Position numbers and translations under genes: made by a program. A DNA stretch of 64,000 bases from Telluria beijingensis (GTDB lineage Bacteria; Pseudomonadota; Gammaproteobacteria; Burkholderiales; Burkholderiaceae_D), in the NCBI RefSeq assembly GCF_030770395.1, contig NZ_CP132480.1:4140318-4204317 (forward strand), read 5' to 3'. Positions 25,556 through 34,597 of this stretch are shown piece by piece. Numbering within the stretch: the first letter of the stretch is position 1; each line of letters begins with the position of its first letter. The notes beneath the pieces were generated by a model. It worked only from the letters and a program-made list of their open reading frames with translations. It searched no databases and had not been told where the DNA came from.

Positions 25556-26296
25556 ATGTTTTTCTCACGACTGCGCGAAGACATTCGCAACATCATCGAG
25601 CGCGATCCCGCCGCCCGCAACGGCTGGGAGGTACTGACCTGCTATCCGGGCCTGCACGCCATCGTCGCCCACCGCTGGGCCAACGCCTGCTGGCACCTGG
25701 GCTTCAAATGGCTCGGCCGCTTCATCTCGCACCTGGCGCGCATCTTCACCGGCATCGAGATCCACCCGGGCGCCACGATCGGGCGCCGGGTCTTCATCGA
25801 CCACGGCTTCGGCGTGGTGATTGGCGAGACCGCCGTGATCGGCGACGACTGCACCATCTACCAGGGCGTCACCCTGGGCGGCACCACGCTGGTGGCCGGC
25901 GCCAAGCGCCATCCGACGCTCGAGCGCGGCGTGATCGTCGGCGCCGGCGCCCAGGTGCTGGGCGCCTTCACGGTCGGCGAGTACGCCAAGATCGGTTCCA
26001 ACGCGGTGGTGGTCAAGCCGGTGCCGGCCGGCGCCACGGCGGTCGGCAATCCGGCCCACCTGATCCAGAAAGAAGACCAGTCGCGCAGCGCGCGCATGTT
26101 CGCCGCCTATGGCGTCACGCCCAACGGCGACGACCCGCTGTCGAAGGCCCTGCGCGGCCTGATCGACCACGCCGCACGCCAGGACGAGCAGATCGAGCGC
26201 CTCACCGACACCATGCGCGCCGCCGGCCTGTGCTGCCCGCGGGTGCAGGAGGGTGATAAACTCGACTCGGAACAACTGAACCGCTTGGTAGATTAA
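25556..26296 (+). CDS. cysE: Serine O-acetyltransferase
   Basis: This enzyme makes O-acetylserine from serine and acetyl-CoA, the first step of cysteine synthesis. The protein has 246 residues: a helical N-terminus ([14 protein letters not shown]) and then a left-handed beta-helix of hexapeptide repeats. The active-site segments are [20 protein letters not shown] and [19 protein letters not shown]. The C-terminal tail is longer than in the minimal bacterial form. It stands 118 nt after rlmB and 9 nt before the YceH gene. Confidence 0.94.
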   Translation: MFFSRLREDIRNIIERDPAARNGWEVLTCYPGLHAIVAHRWANACWHLGFKWLGRFISHLARIFTGIEIHPGATIGRRVFIDHGFGVVIGETAVIGDDCTIYQGVTLGGTTLVAGAKRHPTLERGVIVGAGAQVLGAFTVGEYAKIGSNAVVVKPVPAGATAVGNPAHLIQKEDQSRSARMFAAYGVTPNGDDPLSKALRGLIDHAARQDEQIERLTDTMRAAGLCCPRVQEGDKLDSEQLNRLVD

Positions 26297-26305
26297 AGGA
26301 AACGC

Positions 26306-26989
26306 ATGACGAATGAGACGACTGGCGGCCTCGATGCCGCAGCCGTGCTGGACCCGGTCGAGCTGCGCGTGCTGGCCGTGCTGGCCGAGAAAGAGGCGCT
26401 GACGCCCGATAATTATCCGATGTCGCTGAACGCGATCGTCAATGGATGCAACCAGCTGTCGAGCCGCGATCCGGTGATGCAGTTGAGCGACGACGTCGTC
26501 CTCGACACCCTGCAGCGCCTCACCGAGCGCAAGCTGGTGAACGCCATCTCGCAGGCCGGCGCGCGGGTGGTGAAGTACGAGCACCGCATGCGCATCAAGT
26601 GGACGCTGGAGCAGGACAAGCTGGCGGTACTGACGATCCTGATGCTGCGCGGCCTGCAGACCGCCGGCGAGATCCGCACCCGCAGCGGCCGCATCCACGA
26701 ATTCGCGAGCGTGACCGAGGTCGAGACGGCGCTGCAGTTCCTGATCGACAAATACCCGCCGCTGGTGGTCAAGCTCGAGCGGGCGCCGGGCACCAAGGAA
26801 TCGCGCTATGGCCAGCTGCTGGGCGGCGAGATCACCATCGTTGCCGGCAGCGAGCAGACCGCGAGCGGTGCGAGCGGCCTGACCCAGGGCGGCCGCATCG
26901 CCCAGCTTGAGGAAGAAGTCGCCGCGCTGCGCGGCGACATGGACGAGCTCAAGGCGCAGTTCGAGGCGTTTCGCCAACAGTTCCAGTAG
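26306..26989 (+). CDS. YceH family protein (DUF480)
   Basis: This 227-residue protein is of the conserved YceH/UPF0502 family, with two winged-helix units. Recognisable segments are LDPVELRVLAVLAEKEALTPDNYPMSLNA and RGLQTAGEIRTRSGRIHEF. A C-terminal coiled coil follows (QLEEEVAALRGDMDELKAQFEAFRQQFQ). The function is unknown. The ribosome site AAAGGAAACGC fits ATG 26306. The 3' end overlaps the convergent gene by 41 nt. Confidence 0.92.
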   Translation: MTNETTGGLDAAAVLDPVELRVLAVLAEKEALTPDNYPMSLNAIVNGCNQLSSRDPVMQLSDDVVLDTLQRLTERKLVNAISQAGARVVKYEHRMRIKWTLEQDKLAVLTILMLRGLQTAGEIRTRSGRIHEFASVTEVETALQFLIDKYPPLVVKLERAPGTKESRYGQLLGGEITIVAGSEQTASGASGLTQGGRIAQLEEEVAALRGDMDELKAQFEAFRQQFQ

Positions 26990-27749
26990 GCGCCTCGGCC
27001 GCACCGGCGGCAGGCGCCTCGAACTCCAGTTCGACCAGCGCCTCGTCGCTCCACGACAGGTCGTGCAGGGGCGCCATGAAGCTGCGCTTGCGGGACTCGA
27101 GCAGCGCGCTGCGATTGCCCTCGTGCAGGATGGCGCGCACCAGCGGCTCTCGCACATGGAAGGCATAGCCTGCTTTACCATCGTCGAGGAAGGTGCACCA
27201 GTCGCGGCTGCGCAGCAGGCCATTGATGGTCAGCGTCCACATCAGCCCGATCTCTTCCTTCGCGATCGCCACCCACACCTTGCATTCGAGCCGCAGGTCA
27301 CCCAGCCGGCGCACGTTGTCCGGCAATCCCGGGGTGCGCACGTGCGGCTGGATGCGGTAGCGGCTCTTCTTCTGGTTCAGCACCAGGTCGCTGTTCGCGG
27401 CTTGCGCTGCGTCGCTGCGGGGCACCACGTACTCGCCTCGTTCATCCGGCGCGATCGGCAGGACGAAACCGTCGTCGCCTTCCAGCCGCACGCGCAGGAC
27501 GGCGTCGGACGGAGCATCGCGCGGCGGCTGCACGCGAAAGTGCAGGGCGTCGACGCCGGGGGCCAGGTGACGATGACGGTCGAAGGCATCGAGTCCGGCC
27601 AGGATCGACGTGTACTTGCGCACTTCGGGATCGCGCACCGCATTGACGTCGATGGTGTCCGGATTGTCCGGTGCGCTGCGCTCGGCCGCTGCGGCGGGAC
27701 CGGCGCCGAGCAGCGCGCCGGCCAGCAGGATGGGCAAGATGCGCCTCAC
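26949..27749 (-). CDS. Exported hypothetical protein downstream of ABC genes
   Basis: This 266-residue protein is read from GTG 27749 (AAGG upstream). It has a signal peptide (RRILPILLAGALLGAGPAAAAE) and is otherwise soluble, with a Trp-rich C-terminal half (EIGLMWTLTINGLLRSRDWCTFL). I do not recognise the family. It starts 2 nt after the permease gene, so it is the fourth gene of the GntR-ABC operon and may be an envelope partner of that transporter. Confidence 0.72.
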   Translation of the reverse strand: MRRILPILLAGALLGAGPAAAAERSAPDNPDTIDVNAVRDPEVRKYTSILAGLDAFDRHRHLAPGVDALHFRVQPPRDAPSDAVLRVRLEGDDGFVLPIAPDERGEYVVPRSDAAQAANSDLVLNQKKSRYRIQPHVRTPGLPDNVRRLGDLRLECKVWVAIAKEEIGLMWTLTINGLLRSRDWCTFLDDGKAGYAFHVREPLVRAILHEGNRSALLESRKRSFMAPLHDLSWSDEALVELEFEAPAAGAAEAPTGTVGETPRTAP

Positions 27750-27751
27750 GT

Positions 27752-28756
27752 TCAACCTTCGTCGCGCCAGCGGCGCAGCTGGATCGCGCCGTAGATCATC
27801 GCGCAGCCGGCGACCGCCGCAACCCACACCGCGGGCGAGGCGAGGGTGCCGTAGGACAGGCCGAGCAGCATCGGCCCGTCGATGCCGGCGTTCTGTTCGG
27901 CCAGCGCGCGGCCATTGACCTCGCCGAACCAGATCCCCGGCATCAGCCCGCCGAGCAGGCGCGCCACCACTTCCTCGCCGAACCACTTGACGTTGAGGCT
28001 CAGGCCCGAGAAGCGGCCGACCAGGAAATCGAACCAGGCCAGCAGGGCCAGCGACACCAACGGCACCCCCACCGCCCACAGGAAGACCTTGGAGCGGGCC
28101 CAGCTCGACACCAGCAGCAGCCAGCCGACGGTCGGCAGCGCCCACAGGATGTACAGCGGCAGGAAGCCCAGCAGGTAGAGCGGCGACAGGTAGAAGTCGG
28201 CATTGGCCAGCACCGGGGCGATCAGGTTGATGCCCTTGATTGCGCTGGCCAGCAGCCCGATCACCAGCAGCACCAGCGAGGTGGCGATGCCGATCGCCAC
28301 CGTCAGCAGCGGCGCCACCACCAGCGCGACCGCGGCCTTCGACAGCACCGTCTCGCGGTCCGACATCGGCAGCGACTTCCAGAACAGGATACTGCGGTCG
28401 CGCCGGTCGTCGTGCAGGGCCGCCAGGCAGTAGAAGAAGGCGACCACCGGCAGCACCAGGAACAGCGGCGCCGTGATGGCCAGGTAGCTCGAGGCCGCGA
28501 TCGCCGCCGCCCTGGCATACATCTCGGGCGGGACGCCTTCGATCGTGATCACCTGCTGGCCATTGGCCTGGATGTGGAAGGCGCCGCTCGAGGCCATCGC
28601 ATACAGGAAGCCGCCGCCGAGCAGCAGCACCAGGGCCACCGCCACCGCCAGCGGCGCATAGACGAAGGCGCCCCTGTGTTCCCACAGCTCGCGCCGGATC
28701 AGCCATCTCATTGTGCTCATTCGCGTGCTCATTCGCGTATTCATGTGCGTGCTCAT
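27752..28756 (-). CDS. ABC transporter permease (ABC-2 like)
   Basis: This 334-residue membrane protein has about six predicted helices (for example FVYAPLAVAVALVLLLGGGF, LVLLVIGLLAS, VWVAAVAGCAMIYGAI) and a large extracytoplasmic loop after the first. It resembles the permeases that pair with YtrB-type ATPases. The start ATG 28756 overlaps the ATPase stop as ATGA and has AGGAAG upstream. The first 16 codons are a 12-nt tandem repeat with several in-frame ATGs, so a start as late as 28711 (MRWLIRREL) is possible. The substrate is unknown. Confidence 0.85.
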   Translation of the reverse strand: MSTHMNTRMSTRMSTMRWLIRRELWEHRGAFVYAPLAVAVALVLLLGGGFLYAMASSGAFHIQANGQQVITIEGVPPEMYARAAAIAASSYLAITAPLFLVLPVVAFFYCLAALHDDRRDRSILFWKSLPMSDRETVLSKAAVALVVAPLLTVAIGIATSLVLLVIGLLASAIKGINLIAPVLANADFYLSPLYLLGFLPLYILWALPTVGWLLLVSSWARSKVFLWAVGVPLVSLALLAWFDFLVGRFSGLSLNVKWFGEEVVARLLGGLMPGIWFGEVNGRALAEQNAGIDGPMLLGLSYGTLASPAVWVAAVAGCAMIYGAIQLRRWRDEG

Positions 28757-29625
28757 GCGTAGCTTCCTTTCATGGTGGCGACGAACAGGTCGGCCACGCT
28801 CGGGTGGCGGACTTCGCCGAGGGCTTCGAGCTGGGTGCGCGACAGGCCGCCGGCGCGCTGGGTATCGAACAGCATCACCGACTTGCCGAACATGGCGCGC
28901 TGGTCGATCGGCTGCAGGGCGCGGGCGGCGGCGGCTTTTTCGTTCGGCACCATCACCTCGACGTAGCGCTGGCCGATCTCTTCCATCGACGCCGCCAGCG
29001 CGATCTTGCCCTCGCGGATGAACAGCAGGTCGGTCAGGATGTGCTCGATTTCCTCGACCTGGTGGGTCGTGATGACGATGGTCTTGCCGTCGTCAAAGTA
29101 ATCTTCCAGCAGGTTCTGGTAGAACTGCTTGCGGTACAGGATGTCGAGGCCCAGGGTCGGCTCGTCCAGCACCAGCAGTTTGGCGTCGATCGCCATCACC
29201 AGCGCCAGGTGCAGTTGCACGATCATGCCCTTCGACATTTCCTTGACCTTCATCGACGGCTTCAATTTCGTGCTGGCGATGTAGCGTTCGGCCTTGGCGC
29301 GGTCGAAGCGCGGATGCACGCCTTCGACGAAGTCGATCGCATCCTTCACCTTTAGCCAGCGCGGCAGGATGGCGACGTCGGCGATGAAGCACACGTCCTT
29401 CATGAGCTCATCGCGCTGGGTGCGTGGGTCGAGGCCCAGTACCGACAACTCACCCTCGAAGGGGATCAGGCCGAGTGCGGCCTTGAGCGTGGTGGTCTTG
29501 CCCGAGCCGTTGGGGCCGATCAGGCCGACGATGCGGCCGGCCGGGATCTCGAAATCGATGCCGTCGACGGCCACCTGCTTGCCGTAGCGCTTGCTCAAAC
29601 CGCGTGCCGACAGGACTGGGCTCAT
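28753..29625 (-). CDS. ABC transporter ATP-binding protein
   Basis: This 290-residue ATPase has Walker A GPNGSGKTTT (residues ~38-47), Walker B LLVLDEPTLGLD and H-loop TTHQ. The signature motif is degenerate (EMSKGMIVQLHLAL instead of LSGGQ), as in several ABC-2/YtrB-type ATPases. It overlaps both neighbours by 4 nt: the GntR gene upstream and the permease downstream. The GntR-ATPase-permease order matches YtrA-like systems that respond to envelope stress or peptide antibiotics. The substrate here is not known. Confidence 0.92.
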   Translation of the reverse strand: MSPVLSARGLSKRYGKQVAVDGIDFEIPAGRIVGLIGPNGSGKTTTLKAALGLIPFEGELSVLGLDPRTQRDELMKDVCFIADVAILPRWLKVKDAIDFVEGVHPRFDRAKAERYIASTKLKPSMKVKEMSKGMIVQLHLALVMAIDAKLLVLDEPTLGLDILYRKQFYQNLLEDYFDDGKTIVITTHQVEEIEHILTDLLFIREGKIALAASMEEIGQRYVEVMVPNEKAAAARALQPIDQRAMFGKSVMLFDTQRAGGLSRTQLEALGEVRHPSVADLFVATMKGSYA

Positions 29626-29996
29626 GCGGCACCTCCGTGCGGATTGCCGCTGTTGCGCAGCAGTTGTTCGACGTCCAGGCCGAGGCGGCGGATGCGCTCG
29701 ACCATGGCCGGCCACTCTTCGCGGATAAAGCGCTCGCGTTCGCTTGCCAGCAGTTTTTCGCTGGCGCCCTCGGTGACGTACATGCCAATTCCCCTTCGCT
29801 TTTCCACCAGGTGCTCGTCGACGAGTTCCTGGTATGCCTTCGACACTGTGATTGGGTTCAACTGATACTCGGCGGCGATCGAACGCACCGAGGGCAGGGC
29901 GTCGCCGGCCTTCAGTTCACCGTCGAGCATCATACCGACCACCCGCTCCTTGAGCTGGCGGTAGATCGGCGCGTTATCGTTCCAGCCGGCGGTCAT
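29622..29996 (-). CDS. GntR-family regulator, YtrA subfamily
   Basis: This 124-residue regulator has an N-terminal winged helix (PIYRQLKERVVGMMLDGELK, LPSVRSIAAEYQLNPITVSKAYQEL). Its short effector tail is about 50 residues, the layout of the YtrA subfamily. SD GGGAGG lies upstream of ATG 29996. It is the first gene of the ABC operon and probably represses it. A GGTGTT/AACACC inverted repeat lies ~70 bp upstream. Confidence 0.9.
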   Translation of the reverse strand: MTAGWNDNAPIYRQLKERVVGMMLDGELKAGDALPSVRSIAAEYQLNPITVSKAYQELVDEHLVEKRRGIGMYVTEGASEKLLASERERFIREEWPAMVERIRRLGLDVEQLLRNSGNPHGGAA

Positions 29997-30036
29997 CGTC
30001 GTCCTCCCAGCCGGTGCGGTGCAGCGTGGTGCCCAT
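29974..30036 (-). CDS. Possible 20-residue upstream ORF overlapping the GntR start
   Basis: ATG 30036 is preceded by an excellent SD (AAAGGAGG). It encodes MGTTLHRTGWEDDDDRRLER and stops at 29974, inside the GntR gene in another frame. It could be a leader that couples or limits GntR translation. Similarity to known leaders is not seen. Confidence 0.3.
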   Translation of the reverse strand: MGTTLHRTGWEDDDDRRLER

Positions 30037-30065
30037 GCTTGCCTCCTTTAGTGATGTATTGAGGT

Positions 30066-30089
30066 GGTGTTGTACTTAACTATAACACC
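30066..30089. promoter_or_regulatory. Inverted repeat, likely GntR operator
   Basis: GGTGTT and AACACC flank a 12-nt AT-rich centre (GTACTTAACTAT). The AT-rich core could hold the minus-strand -10 box. The position upstream of an autoregulated GntR operon supports operator function. Confidence 0.45.
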
Positions 30090-30153
30090 ATGCGCGCAAA
30101 TGTAAACATGCAGACGTCAAAACAGGAGGTGGCTGGACCGCCGACCCGGCGGA

Positions 30154-30900
30154 TCAGTCGAGGTCGTGCCTTACGATGCTACCATCGGCATGCAGCGCGA
30201 TCCAGCCGCCGCGGACCGGGTCGGCATCGAGCTCCCAGTCGGGTAACACGTAGCGCAGCTTGTCGCCATGTTCGTGCACGGCGGGGCGGTGGGTGTGGCC
30301 GTGGATGATGACGTCGGCCCCGGTCGCGGCGAACACGGCGTCGATCGCATCAGGCGTAACGTCCATGGTCTCGTACAATTTTTCGGTCTGCGCTTCGCGC
30401 GAGCCTTCGCGCAGGCCGGTGATGATGGCCTTGCGCTGCGCCAGCGGCATGCCGAGGAATTGCGCCTGCCAGGCAGGTTGGCGCACCTGGGCGCGAAACG
30501 CCATGTAGCCAGTGTCGAGCGTGCATTCGGCGTCGCCGTGCACCAGGGCCACGCGGCGTGCGCCGGCCTCGATCACGTGCGGCTCCTGCAGCAGGCTCAG
30601 GCCCGCGGCACGGGCGAAGTCGGCGCCGACCAGGAAATCGCGGTTGCCGGCCATCCAGCAGACGGCGGTACCGGCGTCATGCACGGCGCGCAGCGCGTCG
30701 ACGATGCGGCGGTTGAACGGGTCGTCGAGGTCGTCGTCGCCGGCCCAGTATTCGAAGATGTCGCCGAGCAGGTAGAGGCGCTCGGCCTGCACCGCGCGCT
30801 CCGCCAGGAAGGCCAGGAAGGCGTCCACGGTGCGCGGGTGCGAGACCTGCAGGTGCAGGTCGGAAATGAACAGCGCGAACGGGCGCGCATGCAGCGTCAT
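30154..30900 (-). CDS. lpxH: UDP-2,3-diacylglucosamine diphosphatase LpxH
   Basis: This lipid A pathway enzyme cleaves UDP-2,3-diacylglucosamine to lipid X and UMP at the inner membrane. The calcineurin-like metal motifs are all present: FISDLHL, GDIFEYWAGDDD, GNRDF, HGDAE and HGHTHRP. The 248-residue length is typical. It is followed on the same strand by no close gene. The upstream ppiB gene ends 32 nt before its start, so it may be co-transcribed with the cyclophilins. Confidence 0.95.
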   Translation of the reverse strand: MTLHARPFALFISDLHLQVSHPRTVDAFLAFLAERAVQAERLYLLGDIFEYWAGDDDLDDPFNRRIVDALRAVHDAGTAVCWMAGNRDFLVGADFARAAGLSLLQEPHVIEAGARRVALVHGDAECTLDTGYMAFRAQVRQPAWQAQFLGMPLAQRKAIITGLREGSREAQTEKLYETMDVTPDAIDAVFAATGADVIIHGHTHRPAVHEHGDKLRYVLPDWELDADPVRGGWIALHADGSIVRHDLD

Positions 30901-30931
30901 CGGATCGACGGATGCTGGTGCGCGCCGCGCA

Positions 30932-31423
30932 TTACAGGATCTCGATCTTTTCGATGATCACGTCGTCGGCCGGCACGTCGGCATGCATGCCGCTGCGGCT
31001 GGTCTTGACGCCATTGATCGCGTCGACCACGTCCTGGCCATCGATGACCTTGCCGAACACGGCATAGCCCCAGCCGTCCTGGCCCGGGTAGTCGAGGAAG
31101 GCGTTGTTCTTGGTATTGATGAAGAACTGGGCCGATGCCGAGTGCGGCGCCGAGGTGCGGGCCATGGCCAGCGTGTACTTGTCGTTCTTGAGGCCGTTCT
31201 TGGCTTCGTTCTCGACGGTCGCTTCGGTGGCTTTCTGCTTCATGCCCGGCTCGAAACCGCCGCCCTGGATCATGAAGTCCTTGATCACGCGGTGGAAGAT
31301 GGTGTTGGTGAAGTGGCCCTTGTTGATGTAGTCCACGAAGTTGGCAACGGTCTTCGGTGCTTTTTCGGCGTCCAGTTCGGCGGTGATCTTGCCCTGGTTG
31401 GTGGTGATGAGGATGGTCGTCAT
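30932..31423 (-). CDS. ppiB: Cytoplasmic cyclophilin-type peptidyl-prolyl isomerase
   Basis: This isomerase of X-Pro bonds has 163 residues and no signal peptide. Catalytic and substrate-pocket segments include FHRVIKDFMIQGGGF (with Arg and Phe of the active site), SAQFFINTKNN and GYAVFGKVIDGQDVV. ATG 31423 has AGGAA 6 nt upstream and is preferred over a longer frame. A periplasmic paralogue lies immediately upstream. Confidence 0.93.
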   Translation of the reverse strand: MTTILITTNQGKITAELDAEKAPKTVANFVDYINKGHFTNTIFHRVIKDFMIQGGGFEPGMKQKATEATVENEAKNGLKNDKYTLAMARTSAPHSASAQFFINTKNNAFLDYPGQDGWGYAVFGKVIDGQDVVDAINGVKTSRSGMHADVPADDVIIEKIEIL

Positions 31424-31484
31424 GTCGGTTCCTGTTCCGTGGGTTGTCGTGATGTGTGCTGCCATTGCAAATGCGGCAAAAGCG

Positions 31485-32153
31485 CTATTTTACTAGCTTG
31501 TCGCCTTTCAGGAGGGTGACGTTCGTGATCTTGATCGGCACCACCGGCACGTTCTGCATATTGCGCACGTCGTCCACGACCACGCCCTTGATCTTGTCGA
31601 CCACGTCCTGGCCCTTCACCACCTTGCCGAACACGGTATAGCCCGAGCCCTTGACGAACGGATGGTCGATGCCCGAATTGTCGGCCACGTTGATGAACCA
31701 TTGCGAGGTGGCGCTGTCGGGGTTGTCTTCGCGCGCCATGGCGATGGTATAGGGCTGGTTCGACAGGCCGTTGTCCGACTCGTTCTTTACTGGCTTGAGG
31801 GTCTTGCGGCCCTCGAACTTCTCGTTCATGCCGCCCGCCTGGATCATGAAGCCGTCGATCACGCGGTGGAAGATCGTGCCTTTATAAAAGCCCGACTTGA
31901 CGTAGGCGGCGAAGTTGGCGACCGTCTTCGGCGCCTTTTCCTGGTCCAGCTGGAGCACGATCTCGCCCATCGTGGTCTTGACCGAGTATTGCGGGCCGAC
32001 CATGGCCGGGGCCGCGGGGGCTTCCGGGGCGGCGGCCGCTTCGACGACCTCCTGGGCGTGCACGGCGCCGGCAAACAGCAGGCCGCTGGCGAGCATGGCG
32101 GTGGCGCCCGTCATGCGGGCAAGCAGGGAACGGCGGGTGATCGATGACGACAT
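31485..32153 (-). CDS. Periplasmic cyclophilin-type peptidyl-prolyl isomerase
   Basis: This 222-residue paralogue of ppiB has an exported N-terminus (MSSSITRRSLLARMTGATAM ... AGAVHAQ, with a twin Arg). The cyclophilin core contains FHRVIDGFMIQAGGM and SQWFINVADN. It corresponds to the PpiA-type periplasmic foldase. SD AGAGGAAG supports ATG 32153. The pair lies 61 nt apart and is likely one operon with lpxH. Confidence 0.92.
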   Translation of the reverse strand: MSSSITRRSLLARMTGATAMLASGLLFAGAVHAQEVVEAAAAPEAPAAPAMVGPQYSVKTTMGEIVLQLDQEKAPKTVANFAAYVKSGFYKGTIFHRVIDGFMIQAGGMNEKFEGRKTLKPVKNESDNGLSNQPYTIAMAREDNPDSATSQWFINVADNSGIDHPFVKGSGYTVFGKVVKGQDVVDKIKGVVVDDVRNMQNVPVVPIKITNVTLLKGDKLVK

Positions 32154-32373
32154 CTGGCTTCCTCTGGTGGACCTCGCGCAAGGCGCTGTCAAGGGTTTTC
32201 CCGAAAAATAAAGCTGGACCGTGGTCGGCCAGCCGGGATTTTATCAATGCTATACTTTACGAAAAGGGGTGCGCTGAGCGTCGTCGCATTCTATCAAATA
32301 AGAACAACACCGAGGAGCCAGGCGAACCCGACTTTCCGCTTCGTCCGGCGCTCCTTTTCCGAATCGGAATTCA

Positions 32374-33768
32374 ATGAGCCAACTCAAGATTTACAACACG
32401 CTTGCGCGTGACAAGCAGGTATTCGTTCCCAAGGTCGCCGGCAAGGTCGGGATGTATGTGTGCGGCATGACCATCTACGATTACTGCCACGTCGGCCATG
32501 CGCGGATGATGATGGCTTTCGATGTCGTGTACCGCTGGCTGATGGCGTCCGGCTACGAGGTCGAGTACGTGCGCAACATCACCGATATCGACGACAAGAT
32601 CATCAAGCGCGCGGTCGAGAATGGCGAGACCATCGGTTCGCTCACTTCCCGTTTCGAGAAATACATGGACGAAGACACGGCCGCGCTCGGCATCCTGCCG
32701 CCGACCGTCGTGCCGCGCGCCACCGAATACGTGCCGCACATGCTGTCGATCATCGAGAAGCTCGAGCACAAGGGCCTGGCCTATAAGACCGAGGACGGCG
32801 ACGTCAATTACGCGGTGCGCGGTTTCGAGGGCTACGGCAAGCTGTCCGGCAAATCGCTGGACGACTTGCGCGCCGGCGAGCGCGTCGACGTCAACACCGG
32901 CAAGCGCGACCCGCTCGACTTCGTGCTGTGGAAAGCCGCCAAGGAATCCGAACCGGCCGAGGCGAAGTGGGACTCGCAATGGGGCCGGGGCCGTCCGGGC
33001 TGGCATATCGAGTGCTCGGCCATGTCGTGCGCCACCCTCGGCGAACACTTCGACATCCATGGCGGCGGCGCCGACCTGCAGTTCCCGCACCACGAGAACG
33101 AGATCGCGCAATCCGAAGGCGCTTTCGGCGGCCCGATGGTCAACTACTGGATCCACAACGGCTTCGTGCGCGTGGACAACGAGAAGATGTCCAAGTCGCT
33201 AGGCAATTTCTTCACCATCCGCGAAGTGCTGGCCAAGTACGATGCCGAAGTGGTGCGCTTCTTCATCCTGCGCGCCCACTACCGCAGCCCGCTGAACTAT
33301 TCCGACGTCCATATCGATGACGCCAAGGGCGCGTTGACGCGGCTGTACACGGCGCTGTGCGATATCGACCTGGGCACGGACGAGGCCGGCGTCGACTGGG
33401 ACCAGCCGCATGCGCGGCGCTTCCGCGAAGCGATGGACGACGACTTCAATACCGCGCTGGCGGTGGCCGAGCTGTTCGACCTGGCGAGTGAAGTCAACCG
33501 CAGCAAGTCGGTACAGTCGGCGCGCCAGTTGAAGGCGCTGGCCGGCGTGCTGGGCCTGCTCGAGCGTACTCCGCAAGCCTTCCTGCAGGCGGGCACGCCG
33601 GGCAGCGGTGGACTGGACGAAGCGGCGATCCTGGATGCGATCGCGCGCCGCGCGGCAGCCAAGGCCGCACGCGACTTCGCCCAGGCCGACGCGATCCGCA
33701 AGGAACTCACCGCAGCCGGCATCGTCCTCGAAGACAAGGCCGACGGAACGACCTGGCGCCGCGCATAA
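32374..33768 (+). CDS. cysS: Cysteinyl-tRNA synthetase
   Basis: This class I aminoacyl-tRNA synthetase charges tRNA-Cys. It has 464 residues. The HIGH-type motif is HVGH (residues 39-42), with zinc-binding Cys30 upstream (VCGMTIYD). The other zinc ligands lie in HIECSAM and [12 protein letters not shown]. The KMSKS motif is intact ([12 protein letters not shown]). A helical anticodon-binding domain closes the protein. A TATACT -10-like box at 32251-32256 may serve its promoter. The stop overlaps the next gene's start by 1 nt. Confidence 0.97.
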   Translation: MSQLKIYNTLARDKQVFVPKVAGKVGMYVCGMTIYDYCHVGHARMMMAFDVVYRWLMASGYEVEYVRNITDIDDKIIKRAVENGETIGSLTSRFEKYMDEDTAALGILPPTVVPRATEYVPHMLSIIEKLEHKGLAYKTEDGDVNYAVRGFEGYGKLSGKSLDDLRAGERVDVNTGKRDPLDFVLWKAAKESEPAEAKWDSQWGRGRPGWHIECSAMSCATLGEHFDIHGGGADLQFPHHENEIAQSEGAFGGPMVNYWIHNGFVRVDNEKMSKSLGNFFTIREVLAKYDAEVVRFFILRAHYRSPLNYSDVHIDDAKGALTRLYTALCDIDLGTDEAGVDWDQPHARRFREAMDDDFNTALAVAELFDLASEVNRSKSVQSARQLKALAGVLGLLERTPQAFLQAGTPGSGGLDEAAILDAIARRAAAKAARDFAQADAIRKELTAAGIVLEDKADGTTWRRA

Positions 33769-34472
33769 TGGCAGCGAACAAGGACAAGGCCGGCGCCGCC
33801 GGCGCTGGCGACAGCATGCCGGCATCGGCATCGGCGCCATCGCAGGATGCGCTGGCGGTGCCAATCTACTGGGCCGAGGCCAAGCGCGAGCTGATGCAGC
33901 GCGACCGCATCATGAACAAGCTGATCCCCCAGTTCGGCGACCTGCACCTGCGCGGCCAGCCCGACCCGTTCACCACGCTGGCGCGCTCGATCGTCGGCCA
34001 GCAGGTGACGCCGAAGGCGGCCGACCTGGCCTGGGGTAAATTACTCGCTGTCTGTCCCAAACTCGCGCCGAGCCAGGTGATCAAGCTGGGCGCCGTCCAG
34101 TTGTCGGGCTGCGGCCTGTCCAAGCGCAAGACCGAATACATCCTCGACCTGGCCGACCATTTCAAGGCCAAGCGGGTGCATGCCGACCTGTGGTCGGAAA
34201 TGGATGACGAAGCCGTCATCGCCGAGCTGGTCCAGATCCGCGGCATCACGCGCTGGACAGCCGAGATGTTTTTGATATTTAATCTGCTGCGGCCGAACGT
34301 CCTGCCACTGGACGATCCCGGCCTGATCCAGGGCATCAGCCAGAATTATTTCTCGGGCGAACCGGTCTCGCGCAGCGATGCGCGCGAGGTCGCCGCCAAC
34401 TGGGAACCCTGGCGCACGGTTGCTACATGGTATTTGTGGCGCAGCCTGGACCCGATTGCGGCCCCTGCCTGA
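33768..34472 (+). CDS. DNA-3-methyladenine glycosylase, AlkA-like
   Basis: This HhH-GPD base-excision repair glycosylase removes alkylated purines. It has 234 residues. The helix-hairpin-helix segment is LVQIRGITRWTAEMFLIF. The catalytic Asp sits in NVLPLDDPGL, the expected place. The N-terminal AlkA TBP-like subdomain is absent, so it is the short MagIII/AlkA2 type. The ATG overlaps the cysS stop (TAATG), so the two are probably translationally coupled. Confidence 0.9.
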   Translation: MAANKDKAGAAGAGDSMPASASAPSQDALAVPIYWAEAKRELMQRDRIMNKLIPQFGDLHLRGQPDPFTTLARSIVGQQVTPKAADLAWGKLLAVCPKLAPSQVIKLGAVQLSGCGLSKRKTEYILDLADHFKAKRVHADLWSEMDDEAVIAELVQIRGITRWTAEMFLIFNLLRPNVLPLDDPGLIQGISQNYFSGEPVSRSDAREVAANWEPWRTVATWYLWRSLDPIAAPA

Positions 34473-34510
34473 GCAGCGTAACTGAGCAATTGAGCTGAGC
34501 AATTCAGGCG

Positions 34511-34539
34511 TTCGACACGCCAACGGCTTACGGTAGAAT
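34511..34539 (+). promoter_or_regulatory. Candidate accA promoter
   Basis: TTCGAC (34511-34516), a 17-nt spacer and TAGAAT (34534-34539) lie about 58 nt before the accA start. Confidence 0.5.
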
Positions 34540-34597
34540 AGCGCCCTGATCCGCCGCGCATAACGGAGCGCGGCCAAGACATTACCCCGGAGGTACA

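Noticed and set aside
27750..28706. Continuation of the 26949-27749 frame through the permease gene
   Set aside because: The frame stays open by chance in GC-rich DNA; the permease frame has clear membrane segments and the ATPase coupling.
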